Part shown: in pieces, positions 36,679 through 45,841 of the stretch
How positions within the stretch are numbered: position 1 is the first letter of the stretch
Layout: each line of letters begins with the position of its first letter
From: Palsa-504 sp963795795
Lineage (GTDB): Bacteria > Actinomycetota > Actinomycetes > Streptosporangiales > Streptosporangiaceae
Length of the DNA: 64,000 bases
Direction: 5' to 3'
Assembly (NCBI GenBank): GCA_963795795.1
Contig: CAWCJS010000003.1
Span: 751,853 to 815,852 of the forward strand
The notes under the pieces: generated by a model
Database searches by the model: none
Told to the model about the DNA's origin: nothing
Seen by the model: only the letters and a program-made list of their open reading frames with translations
Made by a program: the position numbers and the translations under genes

Positions 36679-37700
36679 GAGCGATCCAGGTCCAGGAGGA
36701 CCTTACTGTCCGCAGTAGTGACGTCCAGGTTCCGGAACCTGGGCCGGGGGAAGTGCTGGTGAAGGTGCGCGCCGCCGGCGTCTGCGGGACTGACTTGCAC
36801 ATCGTCGACGGAATGATCAAGCCGGACGCTTACCCGATGACGCTCGGCCACGAGGCGGCGGGCGTGGTCGAGCAGGCCGGCCCGGGCGTCGGGCTCGCGG
36901 CGGGCGCCAGGGTCGCAGTGTTCAACAAGCTCTTCTGCGGAGCCTGCGAGCAGTGCCTGCTCGGCAGGCAGAACCTCTGCACGGCCGAGCCGGGTCAGCT
37001 GGGCTTCAACAGGGACGGCGGCGACGCCGAGTACCTCGTCGCGCCGGAGCGGAACCTGGCCGTCCTGCCCGATACTGTCGACTTTGCGGCCGCTGCGGTG
37101 CTGACATGTGCGGGCATGACGGCGGTCCATGCGACACGGATGTCTGGCCTGCAGTCGGGCCAGACGGTAGTGGTGAACGGCATCGGCGGTGTCGGCATCC
37201 TGGTGGTCCAGGTGGCCGCGCAAGCCGGGGCCACGGTCATCGCGGTCGCCGACTCCGACGGCAAGGCAGACCTCGCGTCCAGGCATGGGGCCGCTGACAC
37301 GATCATGCTGAGCCACGGCGACAACTACAATGCGCTGCCTGAGGCGGTAAGGTCGAGGACCGGCGGGCGGGGCGCCGACGTGTTCTTCGAGCTCGTCGGC
37401 ACCACTGACACGATGACCGCAGGCATCCGCTCACTGGCACCTCGCGGCAGGTTCGTAAGCACCGGCTACACCGACCAGTCGCTGCAGATCCACCCCATCG
37501 ACTTCATCCTCTCAGAGGCCAGCCTGGTATCCACGGTCGCTGCTACGAGGACTGACCTGAACGACGCCATCGCCATGGCGGCGGCCGGGACCCTGACGGT
37601 GCCACTCGCGGGAAGTTACCCGCTCGACGGTATCGTCGACGCGCTGTCCGCCTTGCGCAGCCGCAGCGTCCTGGGCCGCCAGGTGCTAGTGCCGGGCTGA
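36675..37700 (+). CDS. zinc-dependent alcohol dehydrogenase (MDR family)
   Basis: 341 aa. Catalytic zinc residues sit in VCGTDLHIVDG and LGHEAAGVVE. The structural zinc lobe is CGACEQCLLGRQNLC. The Rossmann nucleotide-binding segment is VVVNGIGGVGILVVQVAAQAGATVIAV. It oxidises or reduces an alcohol or aldehyde, and the substrate is probably an intermediate of the island pathway. Its start overlaps the GntR stop by 4 bp, so the two are co-translated. Last gene of the first plus-strand unit, convergent with the TenA-like gene. Confidence 0.9.
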   Translation: MRAIQVQEDLTVRSSDVQVPEPGPGEVLVKVRAAGVCGTDLHIVDGMIKPDAYPMTLGHEAAGVVEQAGPGVGLAAGARVAVFNKLFCGACEQCLLGRQNLCTAEPGQLGFNRDGGDAEYLVAPERNLAVLPDTVDFAAAAVLTCAGMTAVHATRMSGLQSGQTVVVNGIGGVGILVVQVAAQAGATVIAVADSDGKADLASRHGAADTIMLSHGDNYNALPEAVRSRTGGRGADVFFELVGTTDTMTAGIRSLAPRGRFVSTGYTDQSLQIHPIDFILSEASLVSTVAATRTDLNDAIAMAAAGTLTVPLAGSYPLDGIVDALSALRSRSVLGRQVLVPG

Positions 37701-37795
37701 GCCGGATCCGTCCGATCCCTGAGTAACGCGCCTCCGAGCTGTTCCGGCAAGGTCATAGCCTCCCCGTCCGCTGCAAGTCGCAGTATCGCGTATGT

Positions 37796-38452
37796 CTAGC
37801 CAGCGCACTGATCGGACGCGCCGCGCGTGTACGCCATCTCCCAGAAGGCAAGCTCGTGTACCGTCGACTTGTCGAAGGCCGCGCGGCACGCTGCCCGGTC
37901 GGCGTCGCTGTACCACGCGTCGAGCAGGCGGGTCGACGCCCGTACGAGCTCGTCGTATCCGTCGCCGGAGAACATGCCGATCCAATCAGCGTAGACCGGG
38001 TCGGCGGGAGTGTCCGCCACCAAGCGCTGGCCGATTTCGCCATAGCTCCACTGACACGGCAGGAGTGCCGCGAGCGCCACGGCGAGGTTACCGCCCCCTG
38101 CCGCCCGGACCAGGTGAGTCGTGTAGCGGCGCGTCGTCGGCAGCATGGGCGGCAGCGCGTCCGGTGATCCGCCTAGGCGGTGCAGGAAGTCAATATTCGC
38201 GGGGATCTCGACATTGACGATCTGTCCGAGGAACCGGGCCAGCGTTGCCTGCGACGCGCGGTCGGGTGCGGCTGCGATCGCGAGCGCGATGCCGCGCACG
38301 TACTCGTGCAGGTACTGCAGGTTCTGCTCGAAGTAAAACCGGAACGTCTCGTGCGGCAGGGTACCCGCGCCGATCGCGGTGACCATCGGGTGTGCCACCG
38401 CCGCGGCCCACGTTGTCGCGCCGCGCTCGCGCAGCCGCGCTGACTCGCTCAC
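37796..38452 (-). CDS. TenA-family protein (second, island copy)
   Basis: 218 aa. Landmarks are VAHPMVTAIGAGTLPHETFRFYFEQNLQYLHEYVRGIALAIAAAP, the nucleophile Cys in LPCQWSYGEIG, YADWIGMFSGDGYDELV and the terminal FWEMAYTRG. All TenA catalytic positions I can place (Asp-like site, Cys, C-terminal Glu) are kept, so it is probably an active C-N hydrolase of an aminopyrimidine-type substrate. Start is GTG 38452, overlapping the amidohydrolase stop (GTGA). Last gene of the minus unit. The context suggests catabolism rather than thiamine biosynthesis. Confidence 0.85.
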   Translation of the reverse strand: MSESARLRERGATTWAAAVAHPMVTAIGAGTLPHETFRFYFEQNLQYLHEYVRGIALAIAAAPDRASQATLARFLGQIVNVEIPANIDFLHRLGGSPDALPPMLPTTRRYTTHLVRAAGGGNLAVALAALLPCQWSYGEIGQRLVADTPADPVYADWIGMFSGDGYDELVRASTRLLDAWYSDADRAACRAAFDKSTVHELAFWEMAYTRGASDQCAG

Positions 38453-39457
38453 TCCAGCAAGCCCATCATCCGGGCGAAGTTGTCACCCATGATTCCGTCG
38501 ATTTTCCCCTGCGGTATCGGTTCGCTACCCAGCCGAGCCGCGTGGTCGTTGACCGAGCAGAGCTTGTCGCGCAGGGCGACAGGGTCATAGAGGAATCCAG
38601 GGTAATCGGTGCCGAAAAACAGCTTCTCTAGAGGGACGAAGAACTGCTGGGCGTGCACCAGGAACCGGTACAGTTCCTCACCGGTCGCGGTGGCGATGTA
38701 GTAGCTCAACTCGGCAAAGAAGTTTGGGTGCTTAGTCAGCATGAACAATGCCTCATCCACCCATGGCAGCCCGCAGTGCGCGATAGTCAGCTTCAAGCTG
38801 CGGAAGTGCCGTCCGGCGGCATCGAGGAGTGCAGGACGCGCATACTCCATCCGAGCGTCGATCCGGGTGGAGCCCGGCCTGGTGCACCATCACTGGGATG
38901 CCGAGTTCCTCGGCTTTCTCGAACACTGGGAACGCCACCACCGGGTCGGCTGGCGACCAGTCCTGGTACATCGGATAGAGCTTGACTCCGTGCAACCCAA
39001 GCTCGGTAACGGCTCGCTCGAGCTCGCGGACGGCGGCGTTTGGGCCACGGTAGTTCGGGTTTACCGACGCAAAGCCGATGATCGTGTCGGGATCCTGGTG
39101 CTGCAGCGCGGCGATGTAGTCGTTGCATTTCTCCGGCGACGGCGGGCCGGGAACATCGGTGACGCCATAGCTGTCGACCGTCCCGATCAGCTCACCGTCG
39201 AGGAACTGCGGCGAGACGGCTAGGATCACGATCTTGTCGAAGCCGGGGTGGTCCCGGATCGTCTCGGGCACTCCGACGACGGGGAAGCCCTTGCGGCTGA
39301 AACCACTGGCTTCCCACTCCTCCTCGCTCGGCGACCGGTGTGCTGGCAGCTTTCCCTCGCTGCGGTATATGCAGAGCGAGCCCTCGCGGCCGTACTCGGT
39401 GTTGAATTCAGGGTCCTCGGCAAGGCTCAGGATGTGCGTATGGGCGTCGATCTGCAC
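38449..39457 (-). pseudogene. ACMSD-type amidohydrolase (amidohydrolase_2), frameshifted
   Basis: Metal-dependent TIM-barrel hydrolase or decarboxylase. VQIDAHTHILSL gives the HxH metal site. The middle is HGVKLYPMYQDWSPADPVVAFPVFEKAEELGIPVMVHQAG. The rest is in another frame: MEYARPALLDAAGRHFRSLKLTIAHCGLPWVDEALFML and EKLFFGTDYPGFLYDPVALRDKL, giving the later His and Asp ligands. One extra base near 38872-38880 explains the break. Start is GTG 39457, preceded by GGTGAG. It lies between the TRZ/ATZ amidohydrolase and the TenA gene. The family includes decarboxylases of aromatic or heterocyclic acids. Confidence 0.75.
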
Positions 39458-39464
39458 GGCTAGC

Positions 39465-40799
39465 TCACCAGCCGATCTGGCGAACGACACGGACGAGCGC
39501 CTTGTTCGCTTCTGCTAGGACACTGGCCTCGTCCATGGTCGTTAGCTGGCGGTCGCGCATCAGGACCTTGCCGTCAACGATGGTGGTATTCACGGCTGAG
39601 CCGTTGGCGGCAAAGACCAGATGGGAGTAGATCTGCGCGGCATTGTGATCGGCCAGCGGCGTGAACATGACGTTGCGGGTATCGACGAGGATCACGTCGG
39701 CCTTCTTCCCGGCGGCCAGCTGGCCGGCTTGCAGGCCGAGAGCCTCCGCGCCGTTGCGGGTAGCCATCGCCACGACGTCCGGCGCCTGCTGCAGGCTGGC
39801 ATCGACGCGCGCGGCCCGGTGCATCAGCGAGGCGAACTTCATCACCTCGAACATGTCGCACGAGTTGGAGGACTCGGCGGCGTCGTGACCAAGGCCGACA
39901 TTGATGCCCGCCGCGAGCATCTCCGGTAGCCGCGCGATCCCGTTGCCCAGCTTGGCATTCGACGAAGGGTTGTGCGAGATGTGGGTTCCTGTCTCCCGCA
40001 TGAGCGCGATCTCGGTATCGGACAGCCACACGCAGTGCGCGGCGACGCAGTCCGGTCCCAGCAGCCCCGCGTCATAGGCCACCTCGGTTGGCCGGCGACC
40101 GAACCGCCGCTTGGAGTCCTCCACCTCGGTCAGCGACTCGTTCAGGTGCACGTGAATGCCCGTGCCCAGCTCGTCAGCCAGGGCCCGGGCCTCCGACAGC
40201 AGGGCAGGCGAGGCCAGGGGCAGCCACTCGATCCCGACCCGCACCTGTATCCGGCCGTCTGCCAGGCCGTGCACCGCGTCGTAGGCGTCCTTGTTGTCCT
40301 GCAGCGTGTCTAGGTTGTGCTCCTTAAGCGCCACATCGTTCGACAGCACCGCCCGGATCCCGATATCAACGGCAGCCCTGGCCAGGTCAGGCAGCCGCCG
40401 GTACATGTCGTTGACCGTCGTGACACCGGACTTCACCGACTCCAGATACGACGCCGCCGCAGCCCAATACGCGGTCTCCGCGTCGAGCGCGCGGATCGAG
40501 GGATACCAGAACTCCTCGAGCGATTCTCGGAGCGGCAGGTGATCGCAGAAGCCCTTGCCCACCGCGGTGTGGTAGTGCAGGTCGATCAGGCCTGGCATGA
40601 CGACCATGCCGGCGGCGTCAATGACCTCTGCGCCCGCGAGGTCGGCGTGAGCATCGACGCGGGAAGAGGGGAGCTCTCCGGCGTAGTCGCCCTCGCCGAC
40701 TGCGAGGATGCGATGGTCGCGGATGACGACGTGCCCACCGAAATGCACGGTCCCGTCGTCGTCCATCGTCACCACGGTGCCGTTCTTGATGACGATCAC
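39465..40799 (-). CDS. TRZ/ATZ-family amidohydrolase, copy 1
   Basis: 444 aa. Zinc or iron-dependent deaminase/chlorohydrolase fold. The HxH is in MPGLIDLHYHTAVGKGFCDHLPL, a further ligand in GIHVHLNESLTEVEDSKRR, then VAAHCVWLSDTEI and the Asp of VGLGHDAAESSNSCDMFEVMKFASLMHR, and the terminal LQAGQLAAGKKADVILVDTRN. Related enzymes remove amino, chloro or amide groups from triazines, cytosine, guanine or adenosylhomocysteine. Codons corresponding to 39528-40474 are almost identical to copy 2 (45842-47146), but the ends differ. Start is ATG 40799. First gene of the minus unit. Confidence 0.9.
   Translation of the reverse strand: MIVIKNGTVVTMDDDGTVHFGGHVVIRDHRILAVGEGDYAGELPSSRVDAHADLAGAEVIDAAGMVVMPGLIDLHYHTAVGKGFCDHLPLRESLEEFWYPSIRALDAETAYWAAAASYLESVKSGVTTVNDMYRRLPDLARAAVDIGIRAVLSNDVALKEHNLDTLQDNKDAYDAVHGLADGRIQVRVGIEWLPLASPALLSEARALADELGTGIHVHLNESLTEVEDSKRRFGRRPTEVAYDAGLLGPDCVAAHCVWLSDTEIALMRETGTHISHNPSSNAKLGNGIARLPEMLAAGINVGLGHDAAESSNSCDMFEVMKFASLMHRAARVDASLQQAPDVVAMATRNGAEALGLQAGQLAAGKKADVILVDTRNVMFTPLADHNAAQIYSHLVFAANGSAVNTTIVDGKVLMRDRQLTTMDEASVLAEANKALVRVVRQIGW
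39528..40474. repeat. 947-bp inverted repeat, left copy
   Basis: The core of amidohydrolase copy 1. It is nearly identical to 46140-47086 in reverse orientation, with only a few base differences seen (for example a short cluster changing SS to CN, and single changes elsewhere). Outside these sharp edges the two genes are clearly divergent. This indicates recent gene conversion or duplication. Confidence 0.9.
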
Positions 40800-40823
40800 T
40801 GCCGCTCCTCACCGTGCATGAAC

Positions 40824-41014
40824 GATGAGATCTTATCCTAGCCTGGTCGTGCTGAACAGCCGCGCGAATCGGCGCGCCAAACGTTCCCGGTGCTCTCGGT
40901 TGGGGACCACTTTCGAGCCTGCCAGAGGCCATCACCTGCCTGTTTTCTTCCCCTGAGGCCATTGACCGGCTCCCCGAGCGTGGCCTATCGTCAGCCTCAA
41001 GATCTGAGATCTCA
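40824..41014. promoter_or_regulatory. divergent promoter region with GAGATCT palindromes
   Basis: The 264 bp between the divergent amidohydrolase (minus) and M20 (plus) genes contains two related symmetric motifs. GATGAGATCTTATC lies at 40824-40837, near the minus-strand gene start. TGAGATCTCA, a perfect palindrome, lies at 41005-41014, about 50 bp upstream of the M20 ATG. Both share TGAGATCT and are next to one start each, so they may be sites for one of the two GntR proteins. AGATCT also occurs elsewhere in the window, so the evidence is modest. Confidence 0.4.
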
Positions 41015-41063
41015 TTGAGAGATTAGTGCCCTTGATACTGCCCGACCGGAGTGCTGCACATCC

Positions 41064-42248
41064 ATGACTGATGTATCCGCCGCCGTGGCCGCGATCGACA
41101 CAGCGCGTCTGATAGAGCTCGTCCAGCAGGTCTGCCGCATCCCCAGCATCCTCGGTGAAGAGGGGCCGCTCGCTCACTTCCTGCACGATGTCATGCGGGA
41201 ATCGGGCTTTGAGGCGACCGAGCTGCAGCCGGCGATCGGCGATCGGCCCAACGCCCTCGGTGAACTGAGCTTCGGCGCAGGGCGGCGAGTCGTCTTCACC
41301 GGCCATATGGACACCAAGCCCGTGTCGCACGGCTGGTCGGTGACGACGCCATTCGCGGGCGACCTAATCGACGGCAAGATCTACGGCCACGGGATCATGG
41401 ATATGAAAGCGGCGCTGGTCTGCCAGCTAGTAGCGATGGAGGCTTTGCGCGACAGCGGCATCCCCCTCACCGGAACGCTCGCGATGGCTGCAGTCTCTGA
41501 TCACATGGGCGACCAGGCAGGTTCGATTGCCTACTTCGACCGCTACCCCGCAGACCTCGGCGTGCTCGGCGAGCTGTCCGGCAACGAGATTTTCCTCGGC
41601 CACCGTGGTCGCTACTACTTCGACATCACCGTGCTCGGCACCTCGGCCCACACCTGCCATAAGGCCCTTGCTGTCAACGCCAACATGCTCGCCGCGCATG
41701 CCGTCATCGAACTTGACCGCTCGAAGCTCATGCCACCGCTCGACCCGGACGTGGAAAAGTTGTTCGGTGCCGAAACCTTCATGTCACCCGGCCGAATCTA
41801 CGGCGGGCTGCCGCCCGGCGGCCCGTCAATGATCCCTGACGAGTGCGTAATCCGCGTCGACTGTCGGCCGCAGCCGGGCGTTAGCATCGAGCGGGTGCGG
41901 GCCGAGATCGACCGCTGCCTAGCCGAAGCCAGCCGGCGCGACCCGCGCTTCCGGGCGACCGTCGAGCTTGCCGATGTCAAGAGCGGCTACCTCGCCTCGC
42001 CAGGCGACGAAGTCGTGACCCTCATGACCGACGCGGTGCGTGCGGTGCGCGGTCGCGAGCCGGTGCACAAGGTCGCTAATTGGCTCGGGGACACGGCCAG
42101 CTTCGGGGCCAAGGTGCCGACCGTGATTTTCGGCCCGGGCGGCGAGCCCGTTTACTGCCCGGACGAGCACCTCAGGCTGGCCGACATCATCGAGGCCACG
42201 CAGGTCTACACCGCCTTCGGCGCACTCGCCTTGACGGCCGGAGACTAG
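41064..42248 (+). CDS. M20-family peptidase/deacylase-like protein with altered catalytic motif
   Basis: 394 aa. ArgE/DapE/ACY1-like. Metal ligands are seen in VVFTGHMDTKPVSH and YGHGIMDMKAALVCQ. The next motif, normally DEE (catalytic base plus metal ligand), reads AVSDHMGDQAGS, so both Glu residues are missing. The dimer-domain HRGRYYFDITVLGTSAHTCHKALAVNAN and the C-terminal His in YCPDEHLRLADI are kept. It may have lost hydrolase activity or use a different chemistry. ATG 41064. First gene of the second plus unit, 3 bp before the aminotransferase. Confidence 0.8.
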   Translation: MTDVSAAVAAIDTARLIELVQQVCRIPSILGEEGPLAHFLHDVMRESGFEATELQPAIGDRPNALGELSFGAGRRVVFTGHMDTKPVSHGWSVTTPFAGDLIDGKIYGHGIMDMKAALVCQLVAMEALRDSGIPLTGTLAMAAVSDHMGDQAGSIAYFDRYPADLGVLGELSGNEIFLGHRGRYYFDITVLGTSAHTCHKALAVNANMLAAHAVIELDRSKLMPPLDPDVEKLFGAETFMSPGRIYGGLPPGGPSMIPDECVIRVDCRPQPGVSIERVRAEIDRCLAEASRRDPRFRATVELADVKSGYLASPGDEVVTLMTDAVRAVRGREPVHKVANWLGDTASFGAKVPTVIFGPGGEPVYCPDEHLRLADIIEATQVYTAFGALALTAGD

Positions 42249-42251
42249 CGG

Positions 42252-43361
42252 ATGTCAGCGCTACCGTCCTTTGAAGATCTGCTGGAACGCGCTGACCTGG
42301 CGTGGATGGGACAGAACACCACGCACCTCGAGCCGCCGTCCGAGGTCGTCGACGCGTTGCTGGACAGCACCGGCCGCCGTGAGTTCCAGCTCTACGCCCC
42401 GGCTCTGGGCCTGCAGCGGCTGCGCGAGCTGATCATCGAGGATCTGGGCCTCGCTGGGACCGGCGCATCGGCACTGATCACCGACGGCGCGGTCGGGGGG
42501 CTCCACCATGTCTGCACTGCCCTTGCCTGCGGCATCTCACGGCTGATCACCACCGACCCGGGGTGGCCGTGGCCAGCGAGGTTCGTGCAGTTCGCGGGCG
42601 TGCCGGTCACGATGCTGCCGGTGTACTCGGCCACGCAGGGCTACCGACTGCGCGCAGCGCAACTCGCCGGCGTCATCGAGGAACACTCGCTCATCTATCT
42701 CATTGACCCACTGAACCCACTCGGCAGCTGCTACAGCCGAGATGAACTGACGACCATTACCGACCTCGCCCGCGCGTCGAACTCCCTGATCGTGCACGAC
42801 TGCACGTACCGTCACTTCGCAGCCGGACACACCCTCGCCGCGCTGCTCTATCCCGAGGGCACGCTGACGACCTACAGCTTTTCAAAGTGGCTGGGGCTAG
42901 CAGGTCTACGCGTCGGTGCCGTGGTCGGAACCCCGCCGCTGCTCGACCAGCTCACGGCCGTCCCGTCGAACCCGCTGGGTGCGGGCATCCAGGCGCAGCG
43001 CGCCGCCCTCGCCGGGCTCATGGTGAAGGGGCCGTGGCTCAGGCGGCTGTGTTCGGTGAACGCGGCCAACCAGAAGATCGTCGCGGACGCCGTGACGGCG
43101 AGCAGGCTCGGCCGGGTGCTGGTGCTGCCGTCCCACGGCAACTTCCTAGCCGTCGACATTAGCGACAGCGGCTGGACGGCAGACGATCTCTGTGCGGCGA
43201 TGCTCGACCGCGACGTCTTCATCCGGTCTGGTACGTACCAGTCACCGAAGTTCGGCGAGCGCTTTGTCAAGGTCAGCACATCAGTTCCCGAGAAGTGGGC
43301 CCGGCGGTTCGCAGCAGCATGGACGGAACTGGCCGCACTCCCGGACCCGGCGGCACGATGA
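42252..43361 (+). CDS. class I/II PLP-dependent aminotransferase-like enzyme
   Basis: 369 aa. REFQLYAPALGLQRLRELI is the typical activation segment, LITDGAVGGLHHVCTAL binds PLP phosphate, IYLIDPLNPLGSCYSRDEL is the NP motif region, VHDCTYRHFA holds the PLP Asp and Tyr, and YSFSKWLGLAGLRVGAVVG carries the Schiff-base Lys. C-terminal FVKVSTSVP includes no clear substrate Arg. The reaction may be transamination or a C-N/C-S lyase step. It overlaps the amidase by ATGA. Confidence 0.87.
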   Translation: MSALPSFEDLLERADLAWMGQNTTHLEPPSEVVDALLDSTGRREFQLYAPALGLQRLRELIIEDLGLAGTGASALITDGAVGGLHHVCTALACGISRLITTDPGWPWPARFVQFAGVPVTMLPVYSATQGYRLRAAQLAGVIEEHSLIYLIDPLNPLGSCYSRDELTTITDLARASNSLIVHDCTYRHFAAGHTLAALLYPEGTLTTYSFSKWLGLAGLRVGAVVGTPPLLDQLTAVPSNPLGAGIQAQRAALAGLMVKGPWLRRLCSVNAANQKIVADAVTASRLGRVLVLPSHGNFLAVDISDSGWTADDLCAAMLDRDVFIRSGTYQSPKFGERFVKVSTSVPEKWARRFAAAWTELAALPDPAAR

Positions 43362-44800
43362 CCGCGCTGCTCCGATTCCGGCCAATCGACGCGGACGAAT
43401 ACCGCGGCGCCACGGCGCTCAGCCTCGGCCGTGAAGTCGCTGCGGGAAGCCTCTCGCCGGTCCAGTTGACGGAGCTGGCGTTGGACATCGCGGCGGCTGC
43501 CGAGCCGGTCATCAATGCCTACGCGCTTTTCCGGAGAAATAAGGCACTGCGCGAGGCTGCGGTGCTCGAAACCGAAGCGAAACGCGGATCACTGCACAGC
43601 GTCCTCCACGGCATACCGATAGCTGTGAAAGACAACCTGTGCCTGGCCGGCGAGCCAACCTTCAAGGGATCGCGCACGTCGGCGGCCGACCCTGCAGCGG
43701 CCTCGTCGCCGATGGTCGACCGTCTGGTGCGGGCTGGTACTGTCGTCATCGGCAAGACGACTATGCCCGAGTTCGGCTGGAAGGGCACGGGAATCTCGCC
43801 CCGCACCGGTGTCACCCGCAATCCGTGGAACCCTGCCCGCAACTCGGGCGGGTCGAGCGCCGGCTCGGCCGCGACGGTCGCCGCCGGCGCAGTCCCGATC
43901 GCGCTCGGCAGCGACGCCGGTGGGTCGATCCGGATCCCCGCGTCATTCTGCGGCGTCGTAGGCCTCAAGCCGACGCTGGGTGCGATCCCGGTCTGGCCGG
44001 GGACAGTTAACGAGGCACTGTCACACGCCGGCCCGCTGACCCGGTCCGTCGCGGACGCGCGCACGGTGCTCGCCTTGGCCCGCGGCGCCGATCCGCGTGA
44101 CCCGCAGTCCGCTTATCCGGCGCCGCTGTGCGACGAGCCTGGTCGGCGGCTGCGCGTCGGCGTTGTCCGCGCCCCTTTCGGCATTGAGCCCGAGGCGCCC
44201 GTGGGCGAGGTTGCCGAGGTCGCCTACGCAGCACTGCGCGCAGCCGGGATGGCGGAGTTCTCTGACGCGGAGCTGGCCATGCCGGTGCCGCGAGAAATCT
44301 TCGAGGCGATGTGGGTCACCGGCCGCGGCCTGGGCTTCGCGTCCCTGATCCGGGCCCATGCGGACATCATGGATCCCGGTCTGGTGCGGCTGCTGCCACT
44401 GGCCGAGCAGTACTCGCTCGCCGACTATTACGCAGCCGTCGATGCAAGGCGCGCATTCAACGCAGAGCTTTTCGCGATGTTCTCCCATGTGGATCTGCTC
44501 GTCATGCCGACGATGCCGCTGACCGCCTTCGCCGCCGAGGCGGAAGTACCGGACGGCGGCGAGGCAGACGCCAAGCTGCCGTGGCTCACCTGGACGCCGT
44601 ACACCTACGCGTTCAACGTCAGCGGTCAGCCGGCTGCCAGCATCCCTTGCGGTCTAGCTGCCGACAGGATGCCGGTAGGCCTCCAGGTGGTCGGTCCCTG
44701 GGGTCATGACCTGCGGGTGCTCGACTTCGCTCAGGCATGCGAAGAAGCACTTGCCGGCATGATTACTGCCCGGGTCCTTCCAGCGCTGCGGACGAAATAG
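43358..44800 (+). CDS. amidase signature family hydrolase
   Basis: 480 aa. Ser-cisSer-Lys hydrolase. The Lys is in LHGIPIAVKDNLCL, the cis-Ser in GGSSAGSAATVAAGAVPIALGSDAGGSIRIPASFCGVVGLKP, with the nucleophile Ser in the GSDAGGSIR segment. It hydrolyses amide, carbamate or urea-like bonds (GatA, formamide and carboxamide hydrolases share the fold). ATG 43358 overlaps the aminotransferase stop. The frame is open upstream to 43295, inside that gene. 21 bp before the LLM gene. Confidence 0.9.
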   Translation: MTALLRFRPIDADEYRGATALSLGREVAAGSLSPVQLTELALDIAAAAEPVINAYALFRRNKALREAAVLETEAKRGSLHSVLHGIPIAVKDNLCLAGEPTFKGSRTSAADPAAASSPMVDRLVRAGTVVIGKTTMPEFGWKGTGISPRTGVTRNPWNPARNSGGSSAGSAATVAAGAVPIALGSDAGGSIRIPASFCGVVGLKPTLGAIPVWPGTVNEALSHAGPLTRSVADARTVLALARGADPRDPQSAYPAPLCDEPGRRLRVGVVRAPFGIEPEAPVGEVAEVAYAALRAAGMAEFSDAELAMPVPREIFEAMWVTGRGLGFASLIRAHADIMDPGLVRLLPLAEQYSLADYYAAVDARRAFNAELFAMFSHVDLLVMPTMPLTAFAAEAEVPDGGEADAKLPWLTWTPYTYAFNVSGQPAASIPCGLAADRMPVGLQVVGPWGHDLRVLDFAQACEEALAGMITARVLPALRTK

Positions 44801-44821
44801 TGACAAAAGTGAGGGGGAGCG

Positions 44822-45826
44822 ATGCGAACCGCTGTCTGCCTTCAAGGCGTTGACGCCCCTGAGGCCTTCGAGGCGAACGTGGCCGCGATCGAACGCCTCG
44901 GCTTTGATCACCTCTGGCTGACGGACTCCTCGCTGCACACTCGCAACTGCTGGTCGTACCTTACCCTGGCAGCCCGCGCTACTTCCCGCCTCACCCTCGG
45001 CACTGGAGTGACCAACCCGCTCACCCGGCACCCGGGGATTACGGCGGCAGCCGCCGCGACGCTCGACGAGGTCTCTGGGAGCAGATTTATCCTGGGCATC
45101 GGCGCCGGCGACCGGCCGCTGCTGGCCTTGGGCCACCGGCCCGCCAGGCTTGCCGACCTTGAGGACGCGATCATCGCCATCCGTGGGCTGTGGCACGGTG
45201 AACACGTCTCGATGCAAGCGGGAGCCTTTAGGTTCGACGACGCCCACTACCGCTTTGCCAGGGCCGAGTACTCCATTCCTGTCTGGGTCTCGGCGACGGG
45301 GCCGAGGACTCTTGAGCTTGCAGGTCGCGTCGCCGACGGCGTCATCGTGCTGGCCGGCCTGCATCCAGACGGGATCCGCTTCGCTCTTGAGCATATTGAC
45401 CGCGGTGCGGACCGGGCCGGCCGGAGCAGCCGACCGCCGGTCACCGTCTTCGCCTACGGCGCGATCGACGACGAAGATCCTGCCGCTGCATTCACGGCGG
45501 CACGGTCGATCGCGGCCTGGTTTCCGCAGACTTCGCCCGTCTACTGCGAGCTGGCCGGATTGCCGGCCAACCTGGTCGCCGCGGTTCGGAACCGCTACAG
45601 CGGCGGTGAGTTTCAGGAGGCAGCGACCGCCGCCGAGCTGCTGCCCGCAGACTTCGTCCGGCGGATGGCCCTGGCGGGCGACTCCGCGGAGGCATGCGCA
45701 CACCTCCGCGACCTCGCTGAGCTCGGCATCGACCAGATCACCGTATTTCCGCTCGGACCGGAACGCATGCAGACCGTCGCCCGGTTCGCTGACTGCGTTG
45801 CCCGCACCCTGCCCGTATCGAGCTGA
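44822..45826 (+). CDS. LLM-class flavin/F420-dependent oxidoreductase
   Basis: 334 aa. Bacterial luciferase-like TIM barrel: ANVAAIERLGFDHLWLTDSSLHTRNCWSYLTLAARATSRLTLGTGVTNPLTRHPGITAAAAATLDEVSGSRFILGIGAGDRP, and PVWVSATGPRTLELAGRVADGVIVLAG. This pattern is close to F420-dependent reductases of the tetrahydromethanopterin reductase type. It probably oxidises or reduces a pathway intermediate. GTG or ATG ambiguity is slight, and ATG 44822 has a GAGGGGGAG site. Fourth gene of the unit. Confidence 0.88.
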   Translation: MRTAVCLQGVDAPEAFEANVAAIERLGFDHLWLTDSSLHTRNCWSYLTLAARATSRLTLGTGVTNPLTRHPGITAAAAATLDEVSGSRFILGIGAGDRPLLALGHRPARLADLEDAIIAIRGLWHGEHVSMQAGAFRFDDAHYRFARAEYSIPVWVSATGPRTLELAGRVADGVIVLAGLHPDGIRFALEHIDRGADRAGRSSRPPVTVFAYGAIDDEDPAAAFTAARSIAAWFPQTSPVYCELAGLPANLVAAVRNRYSGGEFQEAATAAELLPADFVRRMALAGDSAEACAHLRDLAELGIDQITVFPLGPERMQTVARFADCVARTLPVSS

Positions 45827-45841
45827 TAGCGAGGACACCAG

